Positions 19,017-28,049 are shown, counted from the stretch's first letter. The stretch: 64,000 bases of DNA from Reddybacter sp041277045 (GCA_041277045.1 JBGFSY010000003.1:210988-274987); one strand, 5' to 3'. Notes: generated by a model not told the origin, from the sequence alone. Numbers and translations are program-made.

Positions 19017-19784
19017 AGTTTTACTCCAATGTTCCATGAATAAATTGCCAAACTCAACAACAGCAAGACCGTCGCATAAAATCTGTGGATGAAATAGTAC
19101 GGGATTCGTTGCTCCATCGCCATGAGAATGGAGGAATACAAACGATGGCTTTCCTAGTTCGGCCTGTTGCTCGTATGTTTCGTCGAGCTCATCCCACGCC
19201 ATCGATTTTATTAGATCTATTTTTTGCGACTCTAGCTGGTTGTAGCGTATACCCTCTTCAGGCGTGTACTCAGCGGGCGGTATATACAGCGGAATCCTGT
19301 GCGCTAAAGCGTCACGGTATTCTTTAACATAGTCTGTTTGCCAATTTACCGTTGTTTCCGAAGATAGATAGCTTGATAATTCAGGAGGAAGAAATTGCGA
19401 GGTGCCATTGCGAAATAAGCCAACCCCGTGTTTTCCACCAACTTCCTCAAGTAAATTATGCCGATGAACAAAAGCCCATGCCCAGTTATCAAAGATTCCG
19501 GAGATATTTATCACATAAGCATGTAGGTTGATTTGAACATCATAAAGGTCGTCTCTACTTAAAGGGCGCTCCGTAGTAGGAGGGAATTTATCAAATATGT
19601 TTTCGATGGCTTTTTTGATAACACTTAGCCTGCGCGCAACCCCATGCAGAAGCTGTTCTTTAACTAATGAAGCATCATTTTCTTACGCGGAAACAACAAT
19701 GCTTAAACCTAGATCTTGAAGCCCTTGGCAAACATTAAAGTATTCTTCTCTAAGATTATTTAATAATTCTTCGTTGTAAGTCAT
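19011..19784 (-). pseudogene. Integron cassette gene, unknown function, with internal stop
   Basis: From the ATG at 19784 a frame of 257 codons runs to a TAA at 19011-19013 and is interrupted once, by TAA at codon 34 (19683-19685). Both sides read like one soluble protein: the first part MTYNEELLNNLREEYFNV, then SLVKEQLLHGVARRLSVIKK, and later FDNWAWAFVHRHNLLEEV and FVFLHSHGDG. A shorter product could begin at the GTG at 19514. The gene fits exactly between an attC and an upstream core site, so it is a cassette. I do not recognise its function. Confidence 0.72.
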
Positions 19785-19797
19785 ATTCTGATTTGGT

Positions 19798-19804
19798 GCC
19801 TAAC
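19798..19804 (-). repeat. Upstream integron core site of the cassette
   Basis: On the minus strand this reads GTTAGGC, an exact match to the R' consensus GTTRRRY. It lies 13 bases before the cassette gene's ATG and marks the expected cassette boundary. The full preceding attC is not recognisable. Confidence 0.55.
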
Positions 19805-19807
19805 ATT

Positions 19808-19934
19808 TGTATACTGCGCATGCGCACTTTGCTGAATTTGATATTCGCAAAACACCCGCAAGCCATTGATTTAAAAAGATAATACCAAGCAAGCCAAGCT
19901 CCCTGTCGCGCTAAACGCGCATGCGTAGTATGCA
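19808..19934. repeat. Long inverted repeat next to the core site
   Basis: The 18-base arms at 19808-19825 and 19917-19934 are complementary with two mismatches (TGTATACTGCGCATGCGC and its partner) and are separated by 91 bases. The structure adjoins the GTTAGGC core site and could be the stem of an altered attC whose R'' box no longer matches the consensus. Confidence 0.5.
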
Positions 19935-20297
19935 ACTTCCCACTTGCGCAGTATCCACTCCATAAAATACCCAAGCCACTAATTATTATACATTTTAAAA
20001 ATACAGCGGAATGATATCGCGCAAGTCCTGGCATGATAACGCGCAACATAGTTGGCTTAGGGTTAATATACTGGCTATTAATACAGTTGTGGTTATGGTG
20101 TCTGGCAAGCACATGGCCAGCCTTTTTATTGACAGTGTGCGTACGAATGATTTTAAACACGCCCCGTAAGCCTTGTCATAAACGGCTCGTGAATGATGGC
20201 GTAGGGGCGTGTGTGCATAGGATCACCTTGGTGCAGTGCCCGCATGATTCAGTATTTTAAGTGCTTAAGCCTTGAGGCCAATTACTTCTTGATCAAT

Positions 20298-21083
20298 TTA
20301 ATCCTTAAATTCTGGCTGGCGCTTGTCGATAAAAGCCCCGACGCCCTCGCGGCCATCCCGGCTGCCGGCAAGTGATGAGATGGCTCTGCCCTCTAGCTCC
20401 ATTTGCGACTCGAGACTTTCAGTGGCACCGGCCAGCATCAGTTTTTTGGTTTCGCCGTAGGCAGTCATTGAGCCTTGCGCCAGTTTGCGTGCCATTGCCA
20501 TTGCACTTGTCATCAGTTCGTCATCGGGTACTACTTTATTGATCAAACCCCAGTCTAAGGCTTGCTCAGCACTGAGTACGGTATTGAGCAGGGCCATTTC
20601 CTTGGCGCGGCGCATGCCTATCATTTTTGCCAGATAAAAGCTGGAGCTGCCATCGGGGGCTAGCCCCGCGTTGGTGTAGGCCATGGTGAACTTTGCTGAC
20701 TCGGCTGATATGGCGAGATCGGTGGTCAGTGCCAAACTCAGGCCGCCACCGGCTGCGGTGCCGTTGATGGCGGCAATAACGGGTGGTGCCATACGGTTGA
20801 ATTTGGAAATAGCGCCGTGAAATAGTTGGGTCACCAGCTTTAAATGGCGGGTAATGTTATCGCCCTGCTCGGCAAAATTTTTGAGGCCTCCACCGACGCA
20901 GAACATTCGCCCTTTGCCGGTGAGTACCACGGCGCGAATAGCGGGGTCTTCGTCGCAGATGATGGCTTTGTCGAGCAGTTCTTCTACCATGCCGTGTACG
21001 ACAGGGTTGCCTTCATCCGGGCGGTTGAGCGTGATCAGGCCAACGCCATCGGCGATTTCAAGTGTCATGTGTTTGTCGGGCAT
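20298..21083 (-). CDS. Enoyl-CoA hydratase/isomerase family protein
   Basis: The 261-residue crotonase-fold protein has the LITLNRPDEGN opening, an oxyanion-hole segment at AAINGTAAGGGLSLALTTDLAI near residues 95-120, and GLAPDGSSSFYLAKMIG near 145, as in PaaG-like isomerases/hydratases. It would act on a CoA thioester in fatty acid or aromatic-ring breakdown. The Gly-rich oxyanion loop is intact. Whether it hydrates or isomerises cannot be fixed by eye. It is followed downstream on this strand by nothing close; upstream lies a CMD-family gene. Confidence 0.88.
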   Translation of the reverse strand: MPDKHMTLEIADGVGLITLNRPDEGNPVVHGMVEELLDKAIICDEDPAIRAVVLTGKGRMFCVGGGLKNFAEQGDNITRHLKLVTQLFHGAISKFNRMAPPVIAAINGTAAGGGLSLALTTDLAISAESAKFTMAYTNAGLAPDGSSSFYLAKMIGMRRAKEMALLNTVLSAEQALDWGLINKVVPDDELMTSAMAMARKLAQGSMTAYGETKKLMLAGATESLESQMELEGRAISSLAGSRDGREGVGAFIDKRQPEFKD

Positions 21084-21168
21084 ATTTAATGCTTCCTGTG
21101 ACTAAATGAAGAATTAAGGTGATAACTAATTAACGGTACCTTACTTTATGGGGATTTTATTGGGGGCC

Positions 21169-21759
21169 TTATTTGCCAAGAAAGGCTTTGTATTCCGGTA
21201 TATCTTCGTCGAGTTGCACGCCGGTGGTATTTAAGACCATGGACACCATGTTGTATTGTCCTACGGCAAAAATAATATCGAGTATTTGTTTTTCGTCGAA
21301 ATACTCTTCTAGCTCGGCATAGGTGGCGTCACCGATAAAGGCATCGGCGTGTAATTCGTCGGTGGCTTTGATTAGGGTTCGCTCTGCATCGGACCAGTTG
21401 GCTGCATTGTCACCTTCGGCAATGGCTTTAATTTCACCATCATTCAAACCGGCGTCGCGGCCGATAAGAATGTGCTGGCCAAATTCATAACCCGACTGGC
21501 AGAGCCAGCCGATGCGTAAAATAACAATTTCTCGATCTCTGGGTGCCAGGCTAGAATTAAACATGACGTGATTGGCAAAGCCGAGCCAGGCTTTAAACAG
21601 CTCGGGATAGCGAACCAGGGTTTTAATAACGTTAAACACCTTATCGGGTGAGCCAACGCTGGTTTGTAGGTTTTTAATGTCCATGCCCAGAGCCAGGCTT
21701 TGTTCTTCCGTCCAGTTTTCAGGTTCAACAGGGGGTATGCGAGGTGTGGTTAGTCTCAT
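21169..21759 (-). CDS. Carboxymuconolactone decarboxylase (CMD)-family protein
   Basis: The 196-residue all-helical protein carries the CMD core REIVILRIGWLCQSGYEFGQH near residue 80. The single Cys followed by the YEFGQH segment resembles the gamma-CMD branch rather than AhpD, which has CxxC. The family includes decarboxylases and peroxidase-like enzymes, and many members are uncharacterised. It lies between two enoyl-CoA hydratase genes on one strand with short gaps (about 85 and 46 bases), which suggests one catabolic operon. Confidence 0.85.
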   Translation of the reverse strand: MRLTTPRIPPVEPENWTEEQSLALGMDIKNLQTSVGSPDKVFNVIKTLVRYPELFKAWLGFANHVMFNSSLAPRDREIVILRIGWLCQSGYEFGQHILIGRDAGLNDGEIKAIAEGDNAANWSDAERTLIKATDELHADAFIGDATYAELEEYFDEKQILDIIFAVGQYNMVSMVLNTTGVQLDEDIPEYKAFLGK

Positions 21760-21805
21760 TTTTTGCTCCTTATTTTTCTATTTAATGACAGGATTATTGT
21801 CTTTA

Positions 21806-22591
21806 TTATTTGGGTAAATTGGTGAAGTCAGCCGGCCGCTTTTCTTTAAAGGCTTGTATGGCTTCTCGGTTGGCGGGTGCGCCCACTAGCTCGGCAAAGG
21901 CGGCGGTTTCAAGTTTGCGTGCGACTTTAATGGCGTCGAGGCGAGGTGCAAGCACCAGGTTTTTGGTGTGTACCAGAGATGTGATGGGCATGGCCGCTAT
22001 TTGCGAGGCGAGCTTTTCGGCTTCTGTCATCAGCTGCTCGGCGCTGGTTTTTTTCCAGGCCAAACCTATTTCGACGGCTTTATCGGCATCAACCCACTCG
22101 GCGGTATAAAGAATATGAGCGGCGTTGGCCCAGCCCACGCGTTCGGGTAACAGAAAGGAGTTGCCCGCTTCAACGGTGACACCAAGAGTGGGGAAGGGTG
22201 CCTTTAAGCGAGCACTTTCACTGATCAAGACAAAGTCGCAGTGGGGCAGCATGGTCAGGCCAATGCCGACCCCCATGCCGTTAACGGCAGCGATAATCGG
22301 CTTGGGGAAGCTGGCCAGGGTGTCGATAAAATAGGGGAAGCCGTGGCGCTTGCCGTCGTTATGCTTGCGTGGCTCGGCCATTTCATCGAGATCCTGCCCG
22401 GCGGTAAAGGCGCGGCCAGCGCCGGTAATAATCACCACGGCAATATTGTCGTCCGTGGCGACGCTACTCAGGGCATCGCCAGCACCATCGTATTGCTCGT
22501 CATTAAATGCGTTGAGGGCATCGGGGCGGTTGAGCTTAATGGTTAGAGCGCGGTTTTCTTTTTTTAAAATCACGTAAGAGCTTTCTGTCAT
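21806..22591 (-). CDS. Enoyl-CoA hydratase family protein
   Basis: A second 261-residue crotonase-fold protein, with IKLNRPDALNAFND, GAGRAFTAGQDLDEM near residue 60 and the oxyanion segment AAVNGMGVGIGLTMLPHCDFVL near 105. The pattern is closest to acyl-CoA hydratases of beta-oxidation. It appears to be the first gene of the minus-strand run 22591-20298, with a start ATG at 22591. It is not a duplicate of the other hydratase, as the two differ across their length. Confidence 0.88.
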   Translation of the reverse strand: MTESSYVILKKENRALTIKLNRPDALNAFNDEQYDGAGDALSSVATDDNIAVVIITGAGRAFTAGQDLDEMAEPRKHNDGKRHGFPYFIDTLASFPKPIIAAVNGMGVGIGLTMLPHCDFVLISESARLKAPFPTLGVTVEAGNSFLLPERVGWANAAHILYTAEWVDADKAVEIGLAWKKTSAEQLMTEAEKLASQIAAMPITSLVHTKNLVLAPRLDAIKVARKLETAAFAELVGAPANREAIQAFKEKRPADFTNLPK

Positions 22592-22879
22592 TGGGTTCCC
22601 ATGATTATTATTAGTGCTTTGCTATAAAGCCGAGGGCGAGGTTCGGGCTGTAGTGTTTAAACTTCTGTGATTTTGACGTGCTAATTGTTTCTTGTGATTA
22701 TTTTGTTTGGATCAATTAGAGAGCTTTTTATTATTTTAAGCAAGTGAATGCTAAATGACGAGTGAAGGCGGTGTGGGGTTGTGGCTGAAAGGCTTGGCAG
22801 GGTTATGAGTGAGGCTAAAAAGGTTGTAGTGAACAGAGAGAGCCGCGGAAGGCCCTCTTGTTTAGTTGGCCAGCCGTGC

Positions 22880-23092
22880 TTACATGCCTTCGAGAATAAC
22901 ACCGAGTTTGGCAGCGTCAGGGCGAGACAAGGTAATGCCATCGGGGTGTTCTTCACGCGCAGGAAGGTTGCTATCGACTGGTTGAACGTCAGCATCGATA
23001 GTGGTAACAATCGAGCCGTTTGCATCTTCGAGTGTGACGTTGCCGTCCAGGTCCATTCGGCCATACAGTTGGCCGGTACTTGATCCGCTCAT
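22880..23092 (-). CDS. Small protein of unknown function (70 residues)
   Basis: The ATG at 23092 is preceded by AAGGAA at good spacing, so a small gene is likely. The product reads MSGSSTGQLYGRMDLDGN and later DADVQPVDSN; it is acidic, soluble and lacks Cys. A longer in-frame start at 23266 would add a poorly supported leader. It sits alone on the minus strand, divergent from the Baeyer-Villiger monooxygenase. I do not recognise it. Confidence 0.6.
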   Translation of the reverse strand: MSGSSTGQLYGRMDLDGNVTLEDANGSIVTTIDADVQPVDSNLPAREEHPDGITLSRPDAAKLGVILEGM

Positions 23093-23534
23093 TTTTAGTT
23101 TCCTTGATTGGTGTATTGCTACTGCAATATCAGTTTTAGGTGGGAATGTTAATAATTTTGGAAGACCGATGATAAAGACAGGGGTGGCCTTGGGCAAGTG
23201 GTGGATGGATGTACTTTGATACGGATCAAGCCTGTTGCTGTGAGTGAGCTTTTTGTCTAGATCCAAGTGAGCTAAAGCACGGAATTAAAGTCTTAATAAC
23301 CTTGCCGGCTGGGCCTATTAGCTAGATATTTTGTATTTATCTTCAGTGGATGTGGAGGCGCACGCCGTTGACCTGAGACTGCTTTTTACGCCATAATCTG
23401 GCTCTAAATTTTTTAATCTAAGTCGGTGTTTCTAGGGTTTGGTAATGGGTGTTTTTCCCAGTGCCAACGTCAGCTCTAGGGCCTGCTTTAAAACACTTAT
23501 TAACCCCGTTTATTAACCTTAAGGTAGTTTTACT
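23093..23534. promoter_or_regulatory. Divergent intergenic region upstream of the monooxygenase
   Basis: About 440 bases lie between the divergent 70-residue gene and the monooxygenase, so both promoters must be here. I see no clear operator. A ribosome-like AAGG precedes the monooxygenase ATG. Confidence 0.35.
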
Positions 23535-25313
23535 ATGGCAAAATCAAAACAGGAGTCTGGGAAAGATGGCGTTGCCCAGCTAAGTTCCTTTGAACCAACG
23601 ACTGGTGATGGCAAGAATTCTCAGTCTTATTACGATGAAATAAAGGCAAAATTTGCCGAAGAGCGCGATCTGCGTTTGAACTTTCGGCCCGAAGGCACGG
23701 GGCAATTTAACTCCAATCTGGATGGCGATTTAGCCCATTTCGGTGAAGATACCTATAATCGCGATGTCGAACCAAGAGATGCCCTGACCGATACCGTTGA
23801 CGTGCTCTTCATCGGTGGTGGTTTTTCTGCTCTGCTAACAACTTCACAGTTGCGTGACATTGGTGTTGAAAGTATTCGCATCGTTGAGCGCGGTGCCGAC
23901 GTTGGCGGAACCTGGTACTGGAACCGCTACCCTGGCGCAGCTTGTGACGTGGTTTCTTACGACTACTTGCCACTGCTTGATGAGATGGACTATGTGCCTA
24001 AAGATCGCTATGCCAAGGCACCTGAGATTTACGAGCACTGCCAGGCGATTGCGAAGAAATATAACCTCTACGATCTTGCCGTTTTCCAGACCACTGTTAC
24101 GACGACAGTCTGGCATGAAGAAGAAAATTTGTGGCATGTGAAAACTGATCGCGGCGATCACATGAAAGCGAAGTTCGTGGTTTGTGCCAATGGCCCCATG
24201 TCCAAGCCCAAGCTGGCGAAAATTAAAGGTATTGAGCGTTTTAAAGGACACTCTTTCCATACCTCGCGCTGGGATTATGAGTACACGGGTAAAGACCTTG
24301 AGAATTTGAAAGATAAGCGCGTTGCTATTATCGGCACCGGTGCAACGGCCGTTCAGGCTGTTCCTCAGTTGGCGAAGATGGCGAAAGAGCTGTATGTCAT
24401 TCAGCGCACACCATCGTCTATCGATATTCGCAATGACTGGCCGACCGACCCTAATTGGGCGCGGAAGTTACAGCCCGGTTGGCAGGCCAAGCGTCGTCAG
24501 CGCACCATTGACGGGCCTGTTATGACAGAAAAGCAAAAGAAAACCCGCGATGCCATGAGCAAGGAAGAGCGAATTCAGAAGCAGGAAAATGCCAACATCG
24601 ATTACATGATGTGGATCCATGAGCGCATCGGTGACATCGTTACGGATAAAGCGACGGCTGATGCCTTGAAGCCCTGGTATATGTTCATGTGTAAACGTCC
24701 CTGTTTCCACGATGAGTACCTGCCTTCTTTCAACCAGCCCAATGTTCATCTGGTTGATACTAAGGGTAAGGGCATTCACGAAATTACTGAAAAAGGCCCC
24801 GTCTTTGAAGGTAAAGAATACGAAGTTGATTTGATTATTTATGCCACGGGCTTTGAGGTACAGAAGACCGGTATTTACAATCAGATTGTTGGTAAGAATG
24901 GTCAGGAAATTAATGACAAGTATGAGGATGGCATTCGCACCTTGTTTGGCATTCAGTCTGCTGGTTACCCCAACATGTTTATCATGGCGGGCTACCAGGC
25001 TTCCTTCCAGTTCAACATTACCGATGTTTTGCAGGTGCAGGGTGGGCGTATTGCGGCGTGTATTGACTATGCGCGTAAGAACAACTGTAAGTCTATCGAT
25101 ATCACCCCAGAAATTGAGGAGTGGTGGGTACAGGAGGTGATTAACAATCGTGGTAAAACAGACCGCAATAAGGACTGTACGCCGGGTTACTACAACTTTG
25201 AGGGCGAAGATAATCGCCGTCAGGATGGTACCTACAATGGTGGCTTCAAGCGCTATATCGAGTTAATTGATGAGATGAAAGATAAAATTGGTGATGCTTT
25301 TGTTACCACCTAA
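23535..25313 (+). CDS. Flavin-containing Baeyer-Villiger monooxygenase
   Basis: The 592-residue protein has an FAD Rossmann motif (FIGGGFSALL near residue 95) and GGTWYWNRYPGAACDV. The class fingerprint FKGHSFHTSRWD near 237 matches FxGxxxHxxxW(P/D), and the NADPH motif GTGATAVQ is near 260. A type I BVMO inserts oxygen next to a ketone to give an ester or lactone, using NADPH and O2. The extended N-terminus of about 90 residues before the FAD motif resembles the long cycloalkanone/steroid-type BVMOs. The substrate is unknown. Hydratases and a CMD protein nearby suggest a degradation pathway. Confidence 0.92.
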   Translation: MAKSKQESGKDGVAQLSSFEPTTGDGKNSQSYYDEIKAKFAEERDLRLNFRPEGTGQFNSNLDGDLAHFGEDTYNRDVEPRDALTDTVDVLFIGGGFSALLTTSQLRDIGVESIRIVERGADVGGTWYWNRYPGAACDVVSYDYLPLLDEMDYVPKDRYAKAPEIYEHCQAIAKKYNLYDLAVFQTTVTTTVWHEEENLWHVKTDRGDHMKAKFVVCANGPMSKPKLAKIKGIERFKGHSFHTSRWDYEYTGKDLENLKDKRVAIIGTGATAVQAVPQLAKMAKELYVIQRTPSSIDIRNDWPTDPNWARKLQPGWQAKRRQRTIDGPVMTEKQKKTRDAMSKEERIQKQENANIDYMMWIHERIGDIVTDKATADALKPWYMFMCKRPCFHDEYLPSFNQPNVHLVDTKGKGIHEITEKGPVFEGKEYEVDLIIYATGFEVQKTGIYNQIVGKNGQEINDKYEDGIRTLFGIQSAGYPNMFIMAGYQASFQFNITDVLQVQGGRIAACIDYARKNNCKSIDITPEIEEWWVQEVINNRGKTDRNKDCTPGYYNFEGEDNRRQDGTYNGGFKRYIELIDEMKDKIGDAFVTT

Positions 25314-25350
25314 GTCTCTACCTTCAGTTGGCTAATGAGTCACTGAAATG

Positions 25351-25391
25351 AAAAAGTGCGGACTGTCATTGACGGCTTCGCGCTTTTTTTT
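25351..25391 (+). terminator. Intrinsic terminator after the monooxygenase
   Basis: A 7-bp GC stem (AAGTGCG with CGCGCTT, one wobble pair) at 25354-25360/25379-25385 is followed by an eight-base T run. Confidence 0.65.
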
Positions 25392-25455
25392 GCCCTCTGG
25401 GTTTTGCCCTTGTCGCTCTTTTCCACTGCAATGGGGATTCGAGAAGAGTTAGGTT

Positions 25456-25944
25456 TCAGGCGGCAATTTCTTGCTTTTCGAGTATGTGTTGCTGATAACT
25501 GCGGATAAAGTCTGCTACCTGAGCAGAGGCTTTGGCGCGAAAGTGTCGATGCCAGTACTCGGCTAGGCCGGGGATATCGTCAGCTGAAGGTAGTGCTTTT
25601 TCAGTGCGCCGGTAGATCAGCCAGGCGATGGCCGTGGTGTATTTTAGATTACCGATTAATTCACCGTGGGGGTCGCGTATAAAGCTGTGTTGACCGGCCA
25701 GGCCGCGAACTAGGCTCGCCAATTCGGGGTGGTGGAGAAGGTATTTATCCCACACGGCGCGGTGGGTATTGGGAGAAATATGGTAGATGCCCAGTAGCCT
25801 GTCGCATTTGAGGCTTAGCCCCATACTGGATTCCTGGGCGGCGGTGCCAAGGAGGAGGTTTTCATGGGCGGGCGCCCAGTCATCGATTGTCCTTAATGTG
25901 TCACGAACAATTAGCTGGCGAAACTCATCGGCTGCTAAGAGCAT
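25456..25944 (-). CDS. Conserved protein resembling phage-type structural/lytic proteins
   Basis: The 162-residue protein contains LLGTAAQESSMG near residue 31, where the Glu sits as in lysozyme-like helices, then GIYHISPNTHRAVWDKYL, HGELIGNLKYTTAIAWLIYRR and DIPGLAEYWHRHF. I recall this pattern from conserved proteins found in phage and prophage regions. There is no signal peptide. No other phage genes lie nearby, so it is probably a lone gene. Activity is not established. Confidence 0.55.
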   Translation of the reverse strand: MLLAADEFRQLIVRDTLRTIDDWAPAHENLLLGTAAQESSMGLSLKCDRLLGIYHISPNTHRAVWDKYLLHHPELASLVRGLAGQHSFIRDPHGELIGNLKYTTAIAWLIYRRTEKALPSADDIPGLAEYWHRHFRAKASAQVADFIRSYQQHILEKQEIAA

Positions 25945-26171
25945 GCTTTTCTCCGGGCCTGTCGGTTTATCTCAACAAATCTAACAACTAATTAATGTTT
26001 AATTTTTTAACAGCTTAGCATAAAGTTTTCAACCTTTCTTTTAAAAAACATGCGTAACTCGTCACTTCTTTTTTGAATCTTGTCGCGCCACTTCTTTTTA
26101 TTTTCCTTTCAAGGCGTTTTAAGAGACAACTCCACGTTTCTTCAAGCGCTGAAATAGGGTATAAAACCGCC

Positions 26172-27026
26172 ATGAAAATACCAAAACGTATTAAACCCCT
26201 GGTTGAAGATGGCATCGTTGATGAGGTCATTGGCCCGTTAATGAGTGGTAAAGAGGCCGACGTATTTATCGTGCGCTGTGGTCAGCACATTCGCTGTGCC
26301 AAGGTCTACAAAGAGGCGGCGAAGCGTAGCTTTAAGCAAGCGGTGAAGTACCAAGAGGGCCGTAAGGTGCGCAACAGCCGTCGCGCCCGGGCCATAGAGA
26401 AAGGTTCCAAGTTCGGTCGCAAGCAGCAGGAGGAGGTTTGGCAAAATGCTGAGGTCGATGCCCTCTATCGCCTGGCGAGGGCCGGGGTGCGAGTGCCGGA
26501 AGCCTACGGCTGTTTTGACGGCGTGCTGATTATGGAATTGGTGACGGATGGTGAGGGCGATGTCGCGCCGCGTCTCAACGATGTAGCGCTTACTGAGGAG
26601 CAGGCTCTGGAAGATCACGCGGTGATGATGCACTACGTGATGTTGATGCTCTGTGCGGGGCTGGTGCACGGTGACTTGTCGGAATTTAATGTGCTTGTCG
26701 ATGAGTATGGCCCGGTAATTATCGACTTACCCCAGGCCGTTGACGCTGCCGCCAATAATAATGCCGAGGTGATGTTGGCTCGCGATGTCGACAATATCAC
26801 CCAATACTACGGGCAGTACGCTCCGAAGTTACTGCAAACCCGCTATGCCAAAGAAATATGGGCGCTGTTTGAAGACGGTGGCCTGCACCCAGAAGTGGAG
26901 CTTAGTGGCGAGTTTGAGGACGACACCGGATTGGCTGATGTCGATGCGGTGCTACTCGAAATCAAAGAGGCTCTGGCAGAAGAACAAAGTCGTCAGGAGC
27001 GCCTGCGGGAGGCAGAAGAAGCCTAA
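26172..27026 (+). CDS. RIO-like serine/threonine protein kinase
   Basis: The ATG at 26172 gives 284 residues closely resembling the Pseudomonas PA4780-type RIO kinase from the first residues (MKIPKRIKPLVEDGIVDEV). SGKEADVFIVRC provides the ATP loop and AKVYKE the Lys. HGDLSEFNVLV near residue 177 is the catalytic loop, and IDLPQAVDA near 195 is the metal-binding segment, with DLPQ in place of DFG. RIO kinases are best known in eukaryotic and archaeal ribosome maturation; the bacterial role is unclear. The earlier in-frame start at 26073 gives an implausible leader. Confidence 0.92.
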   Translation: MKIPKRIKPLVEDGIVDEVIGPLMSGKEADVFIVRCGQHIRCAKVYKEAAKRSFKQAVKYQEGRKVRNSRRARAIEKGSKFGRKQQEEVWQNAEVDALYRLARAGVRVPEAYGCFDGVLIMELVTDGEGDVAPRLNDVALTEEQALEDHAVMMHYVMLMLCAGLVHGDLSEFNVLVDEYGPVIIDLPQAVDAAANNNAEVMLARDVDNITQYYGQYAPKLLQTRYAKEIWALFEDGGLHPEVELSGEFEDDTGLADVDAVLLEIKEALAEEQSRQERLREAEEA

Positions 27027-27073
27027 AGAAATGTGGCCTGGTATCACTCTGCATGACTTGCAGCTAATACCGT

Positions 27074-27493
27074 TTAGTGATCGAGTTTAACTGGCTTTCT
27101 TAGGGATTTCGTTCTGCCGTGTTTCGTTTTACTGTCCATGCGCTTGCGCTGAGAACTGCGTGAGGGCCTGGTGGGGCGCCGGGTTTTTGGTGCCTGTGCT
27201 CCGGCGGCAATAAAGGCTTGTAAGCGTTCTAGCGCCGCAGTACGGTTTTTCTCCTGAGTTCGGAATTGTTGGGCTTTAATCACCAGCACGCCCTCTTTAT
27301 TCACCCGGCTATCGCGACTATTCAGCAGACGCTCTTTGACCTCATCAGGCAGTGATGAGCTCTTGATGTTAAAGCGCAGATGCAGGGCGGAAGACACTTT
27401 GTTGACATTTTGCCCGCCAGCACCCTGGGCGCGAATAGCCGTGAATTCCACTTCCTGCAGAGGGATGCTGAGTCGAGGGGTGATGATTAACAT
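27074..27493 (-). CDS. arfB: Alternative ribosome-rescue factor B (peptidyl-tRNA hydrolase)
   Basis: The 139-residue ArfB/YaeJ protein carries the catalytic GGQ in RAQGAGGQNVNKVSSA near residue 26. A basic C-terminal tail, rich in Lys, Arg and Ser, would sit in the ribosomal mRNA channel. It hydrolyses peptidyl-tRNA on stalled ribosomes. Length matches the family. It follows the RIO-like kinase convergently, with 47 bases between stops. Confidence 0.93.
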   Translation of the reverse strand: MLIITPRLSIPLQEVEFTAIRAQGAGGQNVNKVSSALHLRFNIKSSSLPDEVKERLLNSRDSRVNKEGVLVIKAQQFRTQEKNRTAALERLQAFIAAGAQAPKTRRPTRPSRSSQRKRMDSKTKHGRTKSLRKPVKLDH

Positions 27494-27509
27494 GGGATTC
27501 GGGGCCTGC

Positions 27510-28049
27510 TTACCACATTAAATCGTCGGGGATTTTGTAATCCGCATAGGGATCATCCTCTTCGACTATCTCAGGGTCTTTATCGGCTTTGAAAATAATG
27601 CGCTCGGGGTCGCGTTCAGCGATTCTCTCGGCGACGGGGCTGGGCACGATGATGTATTTATCACCCAGTTTGACAATGGCAACAACACCCCGGCTCAAGC
27701 GCCCGGCCTGAGCTGCGTCAACGTAGATACGCTTGATGTGCTTGCCATCGCTGAAGTTGAATTGCTGATCGCCCGTCGCTTCAATGGCATTCATTTCGAT
27801 GAGTTGTTTTATTTGTGCGGCGAAGGCTTTGCGCTGGACCTTTTCATTACGCTGTTGGTTGAGCAATTTATCTTTAGCCGTTTTGTCAGCTTTGGCCTGG
27901 GCCGCCTGCAATTTATTGTCATCGACAGCCACCTGTTTGCTGTGGCGCTGGATTTTATCTTGCTTGCGCTTGGCTTTGACGGCCTGCTTGGCTTTTTTGT
28001 TGTCGACTAAGCCGGATTTTTGTAGTTGATCGAGTAGTGAATTGGCCAT
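27510..28049 (-). CDS. DUF2058 protein (YaiL-like nucleoprotein family)
   Basis: The 179-residue protein matches the DUF2058 pattern: MANSLLDQLQKSGLVDNKKAK at the N-terminus, a long Lys/Gln/Ala-rich coiled-coil segment at about 20-75, then the compact domain with FNFSDGKHIKRIYVD. The ATG at 28049 is chosen because the family starts here, with an upstream in-frame start at 28079 adding ten residues. The function is unknown; the family was named a nucleoprotein/polynucleotide-associated enzyme group. It lies 16 bases upstream of arfB on the same strand. Confidence 0.88.
   Translation of the reverse strand: MANSLLDQLQKSGLVDNKKAKQAVKAKRKQDKIQRHSKQVAVDDNKLQAAQAKADKTAKDKLLNQQRNEKVQRKAFAAQIKQLIEMNAIEATGDQQFNFSDGKHIKRIYVDAAQAGRLSRGVVAIVKLGDKYIIVPSPVAERIAERDPERIIFKADKDPEIVEEDDPYADYKIPDDLMW

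Larger units (their letters stand above)
19785..20297. other. Intergenic region with cassette debris, no secure gene
   Basis: Apart from the core site and inverted repeat, this 513-base stretch has no reading frame I trust. A minus-strand frame (20160 to 19756) of 134 codons runs through the inverted repeat and into the cassette gene. It ends up translating recombination-site sequence, so I do not call it. It is probably old cassette DNA. Confidence 0.4.

Noticed and set aside
19756..20160. A 134-codon minus-strand reading frame with IQMLGTKSEYD at its end
   Set aside because: It runs across the inverted repeat and core site and overlaps the cassette gene start in another frame; recombination-site DNA is being read as protein.
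25456..25944. Evidence of a prophage
   Set aside because: Only one phage-like gene is present, with no integrase, capsid or tail genes around it.
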